From positions 930,001-994,000 of the forward strand of contig CAMZOI010000001.1 in assembly GCA_947331495.1 (NCBI GenBank): a DNA stretch of 64,000 nt, read 5' to 3'. The position numbers and the translations under genes were made by a program. The notes under the pieces are model-generated. The model was not told where the DNA came from. It worked only from the letters and a program-made list of their open reading frames with translations, and searched no databases. Origin of the DNA: Erythrobacteraceae bacterium Alg239-R51. Lineage in GTDB: Bacteria; Pseudomonadota; Alphaproteobacteria; Sphingomonadales; Sphingomonadaceae. Shown here piece after piece: positions 29,175-36,197 of the stretch. How positions within the stretch are numbered: position 1 is the stretch's first letter; the number at the start of each line of letters is the position of its first letter.

Positions 29175-29756
29175 TCAGCCGTCCGGCGAGGGCGGCATGA
29201 GGACAGTATCGACCGGGATGACGACTCCGTTGCCCGTGGCGGTCGAGGTTCCCACGATATGCGCACTGGAGCTGCCGCCAGGGGTCTGCACGACCAGCTG
29301 ATCGCCGCTTTTCGAGAAAGTCACGCTGCCTTCGCCCAGAGTAGTCATGGTGACCGGGCCGCCCGTGGCAGCAATGGCTTCCCCGATCGATTCCGGCGTA
29401 AGGTGACCGGGCAGGAGGTGGTTGCGCAGAACCGCCACGAGGACCGGACGCTGATCCTGCCGCATAAGCGCCTCGCCATCTTCGCCAAGTGCTTCGAATG
29501 CCGCATCGCGCGGGGCAAGAACGGTGAAGCTTGCCGGACCGTCTAGGACGGCGCCAAGTTCGGAATCGCCGAGAGCGTCGCGCAATGTGTTGAGATCGCT
29601 TGCCGAACCCAACGCAGTCGCAAGGGTAACGGTGCGCTCGTTCTGCGTTGCGATTGTGTTCTCCTGGTCACTTTCGGCGCACCCGCCTGCCAGCACGATG
29701 CCGAGCAGGCCGACCGAAAATGTTGCGGACTTTATTAAACGGCGATGTTTCATCAT
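29175..29756 (-). CDS. Fasciclin (FAS1) domain lipoprotein
   Basis: Lipoprotein of about 193 aa with lipobox LAGGC (Cys26) and one FAS1 domain: TALGSASDLNTLRDAL, SFTVLAPRDAAFEALG, RNHLLPGHLTPESI and the end motif VVIPVDTVLMPPS. FAS1 domains mediate adhesion or polysaccharide contacts; here it would be on the outer-membrane inner leaflet or surface. The start is one of two adjacent ATGs (29756 or 29753). It lies five bases after the repeat protein below and probably shares its EcfG-type promoter. Confidence 0.88.
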   Translation of the reverse strand: MMKHRRLIKSATFSVGLLGIVLAGGCAESDQENTIATQNERTVTLATALGSASDLNTLRDALGDSELGAVLDGPASFTVLAPRDAAFEALGEDGEALMRQDQRPVLVAVLRNHLLPGHLTPESIGEAIAATGGPVTMTTLGEGSVTFSKSGDQLVVQTPGGSSSAHIVGTSTATGNGVVIPVDTVLMPPSPDG

Positions 29757-29761
29757 CCTGC

Positions 29762-30820
29762 TCAACTTAACAGATCGATTGCTGCCGCCACCAGCTGCGT
29801 CGTCGGATCGATCCGATAGATGTAACCGTCGGAATAGCGGTAATTCGCTTCGGGTGTGTCGTAATATCTGTCGCGATAGGGGTTGGGCACGTTGTACACA
29901 TCGTAGCCGGGCGGCATCGGCTGACCCACGGCAATATCATCGCCGGTCAGCAGCGCGGCGAGCGACGTGATCGATTCATCGTCGGGATCGACTCGGTAGA
30001 TGACGTTTTCGGCATAGCGATACCGGTCGCTCGAGCCGAGATTGTAATAATCGACGTAATAGTCGGAGACCGGGTAGTAATCGTATGATTGCGGCCACCG
30101 ATTGCCGATAGCCAGCGCCCCGCCGAGAAGCGGAATATAGCCATCGAGGCCATTGCGCGTTCGGCGGATGAGATAGCCATCGCCGTAGGAATAATCGCCG
30201 CTATCGTAATTCGTCAGTCCGAACAGGCGAGGGCGATAGGCATATCCGAACGGCGCGCGATCATAAAACCGGTTCTGATATTCCCCGTTCGTCCGTGCCT
30301 GGCCGGGGGGCTGGCATCCATTGTCCTTTTTCGCGAGGCCCGGTGGGCACCCCCGAATGAGATCACGCGATCGGTCGCGCAAGTAGAAGCGGCGGTCGTC
30401 GACGTATCTGGTTCGCTCAGCATCGCGGAGTTGCGGATCCTCGCGGCGGTCGACGCGAACATTGGCTCGCCGATCGTCTCGGTCAACCTCTCGTTCGCCA
30501 ATCCGGTCGATGCGTCGCTCTATCCGTTGCCGGTTCGCCGGGTCCGGCACCGCCGCGTTCGCATCACCTCGGATAGCATTTCCGGCATTGCGGCTTTCAC
30601 CGTTCGTGTTCCTGACGTTCGCCTTCTCGCGGGCGACCTTGGAGGGTTTCCCCGGCCCACGATTGCCGTTGTCAGAGCGTGCATTGGCGGTGGTTCCCGG
30701 CTGCCCCGCTGCGCCGGCAGACCGCTTTTCGTTGCCGTTTCCATTGCCCTGACCGGGTTGGGCGTATGCTCCGGCAGCGGCCAAGGCGATCGCCGCCGCT
30801 CCAACCAGAATATAACGCAT
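29762..30820 (-). CDS. Secreted Tyr-rich repeat protein of unknown function
   Basis: Not a named family that I know. The 352-residue product starts at ATG 30820 with AGGAG upstream. A signal peptide (residues 1-20, cleavage AYA-QP) precedes a Gly/Asn-rich region, a very Arg/Asp-rich charged stretch (about 95-155), a GCPPGLAKKDNGCQPPGQA motif (157-175) also seen in RcnB-like proteins, and three related C-terminal units (about 210-238, 267-297, 327-352) with the pattern Y-x-Y-x-x-x-(G)YIYR(I/V)DP followed by a leucine-rich end. It is probably periplasmic or surface-located and stress-induced. Confidence 0.8.
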   Translation of the reverse strand: MRYILVGAAAIALAAAGAYAQPGQGNGNGNEKRSAGAAGQPGTTANARSDNGNRGPGKPSKVAREKANVRNTNGESRNAGNAIRGDANAAVPDPANRQRIERRIDRIGEREVDRDDRRANVRVDRREDPQLRDAERTRYVDDRRFYLRDRSRDLIRGCPPGLAKKDNGCQPPGQARTNGEYQNRFYDRAPFGYAYRPRLFGLTNYDSGDYSYGDGYLIRRTRNGLDGYIPLLGGALAIGNRWPQSYDYYPVSDYYVDYYNLGSSDRYRYAENVIYRVDPDDESITSLAALLTGDDIAVGQPMPPGYDVYNVPNPYRDRYYDTPEANYRYSDGYIYRIDPTTQLVAAAIDLLS

Positions 30821-30843
30821 GTTATATCTCCTTTGGTTGGAGC

Positions 30844-30869
30844 AACGGAGCGTTCGGCCCTTGGGTTCC
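30844..30869 (-). promoter_or_regulatory. EcfG-type general stress promoter (GGAAC-N17-CGTT)
   Basis: On the minus strand GGAAC (30865-30869) is followed by 17 bases and CGTT (30844-30847), a perfect match to the alphaproteobacterial general-stress sigma factor EcfG consensus. The predicted transcript start is about 17 nt before the ATG at 30820, leaving room only for the ribosome site. It would drive the repeat protein and the fasciclin gene. Confidence 0.72.
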
Positions 30870-30906
30870 ACGGATTACGGATTAAATCGACGCGTTTATG
30901 CGCTGT

Positions 30907-31494
30907 TCAGCTTCCCGAGCGGTAAAGCGCCGCTTCTTCGCGGCGGCGTCGGACCAGACCGTTCAAAACCCGTCCACCAGCGATGTTCCAGCGTGCGAAT
31001 TCCTTCGCTGCGCTGATAAAGTCGCCCTCGCGATGTCGCCGGGTCAGGGTAGCGCGGTGAATGGCCCCGGTGTTGTAATGAAAGCTCACCAGGGCGTCGA
31101 ATTGCGCCTGGCTGGTGGGTGCATCGCCGATCGCAGCGGCGACCTCGGCAGCGTAGCGTTCCAGATCGGCGACGAGGCGCGCATCGGCTTGCGCCCGGGT
31201 CCAGACCGTGTCCGGTCCGATGCCCTTCCCGGTCGCGCCCCAGCCGATGGTCCAGGGTTCCGCGCCTGTGCCCGGATCGGGATAGGCTTCGATCAATCCG
31301 TCCGGTCGCACGCGGGCGAGACCTTCGAATGCCTTGATCAACGCAATGCCGTCGGGACCGATCGTGCGAATGGCAGGCGGGGCGTCATCCGCCAGTGACT
31401 GGTCGATCGCCGCGTCCAATGCCGAGATTTCGGATCGGCGGAAACCGCGACCGAGCAAGCGCCGGACAGTATCGAAAATGGGCTTGCGGTTCAT
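30907..31494 (-). CDS. GH24 lysozyme (T4/endolysin type)
   Basis: Muramidase of the phage-lysozyme family, 195 aa. The catalytic set is visible: Glu57 (IKAFEGLARV), Asp73 (AYPDPGTG) and Thr82 (EPWTIGWGATGKG). SFHYNTGAIHRATL and GGRVLNGLVRRRREE are further family blocks. A 45-residue N-terminal extension has no signal peptide. The ATG has AGAGGTG upstream. No holin, spanin or other phage genes are nearby, so it looks like a chromosomal lysozyme gene rather than a prophage remnant. Whether it is exported is not clear. Confidence 0.88.
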   Translation of the reverse strand: MNRKPIFDTVRRLLGRGFRRSEISALDAAIDQSLADDAPPAIRTIGPDGIALIKAFEGLARVRPDGLIEAYPDPGTGAEPWTIGWGATGKGIGPDTVWTRAQADARLVADLERYAAEVAAAIGDAPTSQAQFDALVSFHYNTGAIHRATLTRRHREGDFISAAKEFARWNIAGGRVLNGLVRRRREEAALYRSGS

Positions 31495-31824
31495 CGGGCA
31501 CCTCTTCGCTGGCGAATCGAGGCGATCGCATTAAGCGCGCGAAAGGGATGTAGGAAAAGCCTTTATCGGCCAAGGTGGTGACGGTTGACACGCACCGGGG
31601 GTGAATAAAAAACTCTTGGCGCAGGAATAGTTTAAGAAGTTCAAAGATTTGGGTCTGATCGGGCCTTCTTCAGTGTCACCTTCTGCAGCCGCTCCTCGTC
31701 CCCGACGATGGTGCGGACGTTACCATTCGTCGACGCGGAAGCGCCCTCGTATTGCCGGTGCTTTAGCGTGCTGCGCGGGTGTAGGAAAATCGTTTGGAGC
31801 CAGAAACCTAACCGCACAGAGGTG

Positions 31825-31840
31825 TCGGATCCGGATCCGA
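31825..31840. repeat. 16-bp perfect palindrome
   Basis: TCGGATCCGGATCCGA is its own reverse complement. It is flanked by GTG on the left and, after a short gap, by GGACAC on the right. It lies 14 bp before the tandem 17-bp repeats. It could be part of the same operator region or a DNA-binding site of another factor; no T-run follows, so it is not an obvious terminator. Confidence 0.45.
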
Positions 31841-31854
31841 ACGGACACGCGGAT

Positions 31855-31905
31855 TGTAAAGAGCTCTTGACTGTAAAGAAGTCTTGTCAGTAAAGAGCTC
31901 TTTAC
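31855..31905. promoter_or_regulatory. Three abutting 17-bp repeats, probable operator of the HTH regulator
   Basis: Three 17-bp units lie end to end at 31855-31871, 31872-31888 and 31889-31905. They share the core GTAAAGAxxTCTTxxC; the first and third have the palindromic centre AAGAGCTCTT and the third contains the perfect palindrome GTAAAGAGCTCTTTAC. They end 18 nt before the TTG start of the HTH gene and overlap a TTGACT that could be a -35 element. The layout suggests cooperative autoregulation; binding is inferred. Confidence 0.6.
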
Positions 31906-31923
31906 AGGCACTGGAGTGATTCG

Positions 31924-32130
31924 TTGGAAAACCGCTTGAAGACCTATCGTGAGGAACGCGGCTGGAGCCAGGGCGAGCTTGCTCGTCGGCTCGGTGTTTC
32001 GCGACAGACGATCAATGCGGTGGAAACCGACAAATACGATCCCTCGCTGCCGCTGGCATTGCGCATGGCCAAACTGTTCGCCGTGAACGTGCCGGATCTG
32101 TTCATCGATACCTGGGAGCCCGAAGCATGA
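31924..32130 (+). CDS. Small XRE-family HTH transcriptional regulator
   Basis: DNA-binding protein of 68 aa made almost wholly of a Cro/C1-type helix-turn-helix (LKTYREERGWSQGELARRLG, then VSRQTINAVETDKYDPSLP). The ending (LALRMAKLFAVNVPDLFI) is typical of the small regulators often paired with membrane proteins. It starts with TTG behind GGAGTGA. It overlaps the membrane gene by four bases (ATGA). The tandem 17-bp repeats upstream are its likely operator. Confidence 0.9.
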   Translation: MENRLKTYREERGWSQGELARRLGVSRQTINAVETDKYDPSLPLALRMAKLFAVNVPDLFIDTWEPEA

Positions 32131-32780
32131 CCTCAGTAAAAACCGAGAAACCTTTATGGAAGAAATTGTTACTGCCGGTATGTGGCGGTGCTTTGGCAGG
32201 GTTCGCCGGCTCCTTCGCGTTTCTGCGGCTGACCGGCGAAGGAAGCGCTTGGCAGCTCGACGCTTCACGCGAAATCGCGGGTCTGGTGGGCATTGTCTTC
32301 TTGTTGATGGCATCTGCTGTTCTGGCGGGTGTTCTTCGCCCCAGTGCAGGCGCCCGGTTCCTCAATGTCGAAGATGCCGGCGAACTGCGTGAGCAGCGGA
32401 CCCAGTTGATATATAGCGGTGTCGGAACGATGGCTTTTGGGGGAGTGTTGCTCGCTCTCGCACTCACGGGCGAGGGTTTGCCTCTTGGCAATGATATCGG
32501 TGCCGGTATTGCCTTATGTCTCATAGTGGTTGGAGCCGTGCTGTCGATCTTCTCGCGCAAGCATTCGGACGAGCTGCAAACCGCGCTGTCGAAAGAGGCT
32601 GTCGGTACGTCCTTCAGCCTTCTGTTCCTTTTCGGAGGGGGTTGGGCGATCCTAGCCCACGCCGACCAATTGTCTGCGCCGGCGCCTCTCGACTGGCTGA
32701 CCATGTTCGCGGTGTCGCTCCTGATCGGTGCGTTCTGGCAGGCTGGCCGTCGCGGCATGCTGACACGTGGACCGAATTGA
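32127..32780 (+). CDS. Six-helix membrane protein co-translated with the HTH regulator
   Basis: Uncharacterised inner-membrane protein, 217 aa, with six predicted helices at about residues 14-34, 50-70, 94-114, 123-143, 159-178 and 188-206. A charged segment (VEDAGELREQRTQ) separates helices 2 and 3, and another (SRKHSDELQTALSKE) helices 4 and 5. No enzyme motif is apparent. It begins within the regulator stop codon, so expression is coupled. Small HTH plus membrane-protein pairs are known across bacteria; the function here is unknown. Confidence 0.8.
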   Translation: MTSVKTEKPLWKKLLLPVCGGALAGFAGSFAFLRLTGEGSAWQLDASREIAGLVGIVFLLMASAVLAGVLRPSAGARFLNVEDAGELREQRTQLIYSGVGTMAFGGVLLALALTGEGLPLGNDIGAGIALCLIVVGAVLSIFSRKHSDELQTALSKEAVGTSFSLLFLFGGGWAILAHADQLSAPAPLDWLTMFAVSLLIGAFWQAGRRGMLTRGPN

Positions 32781-32790
32781 CGAAATCAAA

Positions 32791-32820
32791 AGGGGCGCCC
32801 GGATTTTTCCGGACGCCCCT
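32791..32820 (-). terminator. Rho-independent terminator of glnA, possibly bidirectional
   Basis: A GC-rich stem (AGGGGCGCCCGGA with CCGGACGCCCCT, one mismatch) encloses a T5 loop. On the minus strand the stem is followed by TTTTGATTTC, fitting termination of glnA, which stops at 32850. On the plus strand the run is weaker, but it lies just after the membrane gene stop at 32780 and may work for both. Confidence 0.75.
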
Positions 32821-32849
32821 GTGATTACCGATAATGTCAGCAGAATAAA

Positions 32850-34259
32850 TCAGGCACTGTAATACATGTCGAATTCCGCCGCGCACGGGGTGGTGTCGAC
32901 GCGCAATACCTCTTCCCATTTGAGCTCGGCATAGGCTTCGATCTGGTCCTTGGTGAAGACATCGCCCTTCAACAGGAAATCGTGATCGGCCTCGAGCGCC
33001 TCCAGTGCTTCGCGCAAGGATCCGCAGACGGTTGGCACATCGGCCAGTTCGGCGGGTGGCAGGTCGTAGAGGTTCTTGTCCATCGCTTCGCCCGGGTGGA
33101 TCTTGTTGGTGATCCCGTCGAGGCCCGCCATCAGCAATGCGGCATAGGCGAGGTAGGGGTTGGCCATCGCGTCGGGGAAACGGAATTCCACGCGCTTGGC
33201 CTTGTCGCCCGCACCGTAGGGAATACGACAGGAAGCCGAGCGGTTGCGTGCCGAATAGGCCAGCAGCACCGGCGCTTCGAAGCCCGGTACCAGCCGCTTG
33301 TAGCTATTGGTGGTCGGGTTGGTGAATGCGTTCAGCGCCTTGGCGTGCTTGATGACGCCGCCGATGTAGAACAGGCAGTTTTCGGACAGACCGCCATACT
33401 GGTTTCCGGCAAAGGTCGGCTTGCCATCGTCCCAGATCGACATGTGGGTGTGCATCCCCGAACCGTTGTCGTCCTTGATCGGCTTGGGCATGAAGGTCGC
33501 GGTCTTGCCGTAGATGTGGGCCACCTGATGCACGACATATTTGTAGATCTGCATCTCGTCGGCAGTCTTGACGAGCGTCGAGAAGGTCAGGCCCAGTTCG
33601 TGCTGCGCGGCTGCGACCTCGTGGTGATGCTTGTCGCAGTCGAGGCCCATTTCGATCATCGTCGAAACCATCTCGCCGCGGATGTCGACCGCGCTGTCGA
33701 CCGGGGCGACGGGGAAATAGCCGCCCTTTGCCCGGGGGCGGTGGGCCATGTTCCCGGCTTCGTATTCCTTGCCGCTGTTGGTCGGCAATTCGATGTCGTC
33801 TAGGGCGTAGCCGGAACTGGCATAACCGTCTTCAAAGCGCACATCGTCGAACATGAAGAACTCGGCTTCCGGTCCCACGTAGATCGTATCGCCGATGCCG
33901 GTGGACTTCAGATAGGCTTCGGCCCGCTTGGCCGTGCTGCGCGGATCGCGGGCGTACCATTCCCCGGTGGAAGGCTCAACGATGTCGCAGAACATGATCA
34001 TCATCGGCTCTGCGCTGAACGGATCGACATAGACCCGTTCGAGGTCAGGCTTGAGGATCATGTCGCTCTCGTTGATGACTTTCCAGCCGGCGATGGACGA
34101 ACCGTCGAACATCAGCCCGTCTTCAAGCTGGTCTTCATCCAGTGTCTTGGCGACCATCGTCAGATGCTGCCACTTGCCCTTGGGATCGGTGAAGCGCAGG
34201 TCGACCCACTCGATGCCATCGTCCTCGATCTGTTTCAGGACGTCGCTTGCACTTGCCAT
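32850..34259 (-). CDS. glnA: Glutamine synthetase type I
   Basis: Makes glutamine from glutamate, ammonia and ATP; 469 aa, the GSI-beta length. Conserved blocks are [31 protein letters not shown] and [10 protein letters not shown]. The adenylylation tyrosine is in [10 protein letters not shown] near residue 398, so GlnE-type control by adenylylation is expected. It lies 71 nt after glnB in a glnB-glnA operon behind a sigma-54-like site and ends at a hairpin terminator. Confidence 0.97.
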   Translation of the reverse strand: MASASDVLKQIEDDGIEWVDLRFTDPKGKWQHLTMVAKTLDEDQLEDGLMFDGSSIAGWKVINESDMILKPDLERVYVDPFSAEPMMIMFCDIVEPSTGEWYARDPRSTAKRAEAYLKSTGIGDTIYVGPEAEFFMFDDVRFEDGYASSGYALDDIELPTNSGKEYEAGNMAHRPRAKGGYFPVAPVDSAVDIRGEMVSTMIEMGLDCDKHHHEVAAAQHELGLTFSTLVKTADEMQIYKYVVHQVAHIYGKTATFMPKPIKDDNGSGMHTHMSIWDDGKPTFAGNQYGGLSENCLFYIGGVIKHAKALNAFTNPTTNSYKRLVPGFEAPVLLAYSARNRSASCRIPYGAGDKAKRVEFRFPDAMANPYLAYAALLMAGLDGITNKIHPGEAMDKNLYDLPPAELADVPTVCGSLREALEALEADHDFLLKGDVFTKDQIEAYAELKWEEVLRVDTTPCAAEFDMYYSA

Positions 34260-34330
34260 TGGTATTGCCTTTCGATTGGATTGGTCTGGTCTGCGCGCCT
34301 GCCTGCGGGAAAGCGCGAAAAAATTCTGCC

Positions 34331-34717
<387 letters not shown>

Positions 34718-34740
34718 CTACGCGTCGCACCCGCACGTGT

Positions 34741-34756
34741 TCCAAGTTTCGTGCCA
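34741..34756 (-). promoter_or_regulatory. Sigma-54-like promoter of glnBA
   Basis: On the minus strand TGGCACG, four bases and TTGGA resemble the -24/-12 consensus TGGCACG-N4-TTGCA; the only core mismatch is GG for GC at -12. It is 72 nt before the glnB start. In rhizobia and relatives glnBA is NtrC/sigma-54 controlled, which fits. No clear NtrC sites were found upstream. Confidence 0.5.
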
Positions 34757-34840
34757 ACGACAAGAAGCGCGGAAATCCGTCGTCGGTTAAGGCACGAACT
34801 GCGGCCGATGCCTAAGCCACGGTCAGATGGTGCCTAATAT

Positions 34841-35779
34841 CTAGGCAGAGGGCAACCGCAAGCCGGCTGTTTCGGGCAAGCCACACATCAAGTTGAGGTT
34901 CTGCACCGCCGCCCCGCTGGCACCCTTGCCCAGATTGTCGAGCCGGGCGATCAGGCGTGCGTGGTACCCGCCGTCATTGCCGCATACGTAGAGTTCCATT
35001 CCGTCGCTTGGCGGCGCGTCGTTGCTCAGGAGAAGCTCTTCGATCTCTCCGCCGTCGATTACCTTGACGATCGACGATCCGGCATAAAAGTCTTCAAGCG
35101 AGCAACGCAGATCATCGGCCGTAACCTCGCGCTCCATCGCGCCCAGGTGAAGCGGCACTTCGACTACCATGCCGCGATAGGCGCCCACCACGGATGGCGC
35201 GAAGATCACGCCATGCGCGAGCCCCGCATGCAGCTTCATTTCCGGTCTGTGTTTATGGGCCAGGTCCAGGCCGTAAGTACGAAACGCGATGTCGCCAGCA
35301 TTCTCGAACCGTTCGATCAGTGCCTTCCCGCCTCCCGAATAGCCGCTCACCGCGTTTACGGTATAGGGCCAGTCAGCGGGCAGCAGTTCGGCGCGTACGG
35401 GCGGCGCGACAAGGGCGAGGAAACCGGTCGGGTAGCATCCCGGATTGCTGACGCGCCGGGCATCGGCCACGCGGTCGCGGCCCACCAGTTCGGGAAAGCC
35501 GTAGCACCACCCCTTGGCGGTGCGGTGCGCGCTCGAGGCGTCGATCACGCGCGTGCCGCTGGCCGAGTCGATAAGCTTGATCGCTTCGCGCGCGGCCTCG
35601 TCGGGCAGGCATAGAACGGCGATATCGCAATCGTTGAGCGCCGCGCGCCGGGCCGCCTCGTCCTTGCGGTGCGACTCTTCCAGCACGATCAGGTCGAATT
35701 CGCCTCGCCCAGCCAGCCGTTCGCGGATTTCGAGACCGGTCGTTCCTGCCGCGCCGTCGATGAAAACGCTGTGTGTCAT
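34841..35779 (-). CDS. argC: N-acetyl-gamma-glutamyl-phosphate reductase, short type
   Basis: NADPH enzyme of arginine synthesis, 312 aa, the shorter ArgC type. The N-terminal nucleotide motif is DGAAGTTGLEI and the catalytic cysteine is C115 in SNPGCYPTGF; SGYSGGGKALIE follows. I start it at 35779 (MTHSVF), which overlaps the stop of the SH3 gene by four bases (ATGA); an in-frame ATG 84 nt upstream lies inside that gene. Confidence 0.94.
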   Translation of the reverse strand: MTHSVFIDGAAGTTGLEIRERLAGRGEFDLIVLEESHRKDEAARRAALNDCDIAVLCLPDEAAREAIKLIDSASGTRVIDASSAHRTAKGWCYGFPELVGRDRVADARRVSNPGCYPTGFLALVAPPVRAELLPADWPYTVNAVSGYSGGGKALIERFENAGDIAFRTYGLDLAHKHRPEMKLHAGLAHGVIFAPSVVGAYRGMVVEVPLHLGAMEREVTADDLRCSLEDFYAGSSIVKVIDGGEIEELLLSNDAPPSDGMELYVCGNDGGYHARLIARLDNLGKGASGAAVQNLNLMCGLPETAGLRLPSA

Positions 35780-36123
35780 TGCTCGGATGCGAGCGCAGTG
35801 AGCCGCGCATACCCGCTCGGCCCGTCCGGCCCGCAGGTAATCCAGGCCCAGTTTCCAGCGCAATCGAGCAGTTCGATTTCTTGCCCGGCTTCGATGGTCG
35901 CGCCCTGGTCGGCATCATCGCGCATCGCCAGCTTCAGCGTGACAGGATCATTGCCCACGGACCGTATCGTGGGGACCACGTAATGCGCGGCGAGAAATCG
36001 CCCCGCCAGCGCAATGTGAGCAAGATCGCCGCGCAAGGGCAGCGTCCCGGGCGCAGGTTTGTCCACCGGACCTTTTAGACCGACAATGCCTTCGGGAAGG
36101 TTATAGCTGGCAGGCGCGCTCAC
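35776..36123 (-). CDS. SH3-domain-only protein, possible remnant of an NlpC/P60 peptidase
   Basis: About 115 residues, probably starting with GTG 36123 (weak ribosome site; TTG 36186 is an alternative). The sequence has no signal peptide. It contains LPLRGDLAHIALAGRFLAAH and then a bacterial SH3 fold (AMRDDADQGATIEAGQEIEL; GNWAWITCGPDG). I recall the same RGDLAHIALAGR and HYVVP blocks as the N-terminus of C40 peptidases found next to leucyl aminopeptidase in sphingomonads, but the catalytic Cys-His domain is absent; argC begins instead. Gene reality is supported by the ATGA coupling. Confidence 0.65.
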   Translation of the reverse strand: MSAPASYNLPEGIVGLKGPVDKPAPGTLPLRGDLAHIALAGRFLAAHYVVPTIRSVGNDPVTLKLAMRDDADQGATIEAGQEIELLDCAGNWAWITCGPDGPSGYARLTALASEQ

Positions 36124-36197
36124 GCTGGTGTTCGGTCTCGCTGGTTGACGTTGCGGGCGCTTAGCTGGCCAAGCGCCGGGCCGCAAGTCGAGCCGCC

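Larger units (their letters stand above)
31495..31923. other. Intergenic region between lysozyme and HTH genes
   Basis: A 429-nt stretch with no convincing gene. It is more AT-rich than its surroundings between about 31590 and 31660 and again after 31850. It contains a 16-bp perfect palindrome and three tandem 17-bp repeats, both listed separately. Short open frames here lack ribosome sites and read as low-complexity basic sequence. Confidence 0.6.

Noticed and set aside
30907..31494. Prophage remnant suggested by the lysozyme
   Set aside because: No other phage genes, attachment repeats or composition shift surround it.
31855..31905. Possible CRISPR array
   Set aside because: The three repeats abut with no spacers and are palindromic; they fit an operator.
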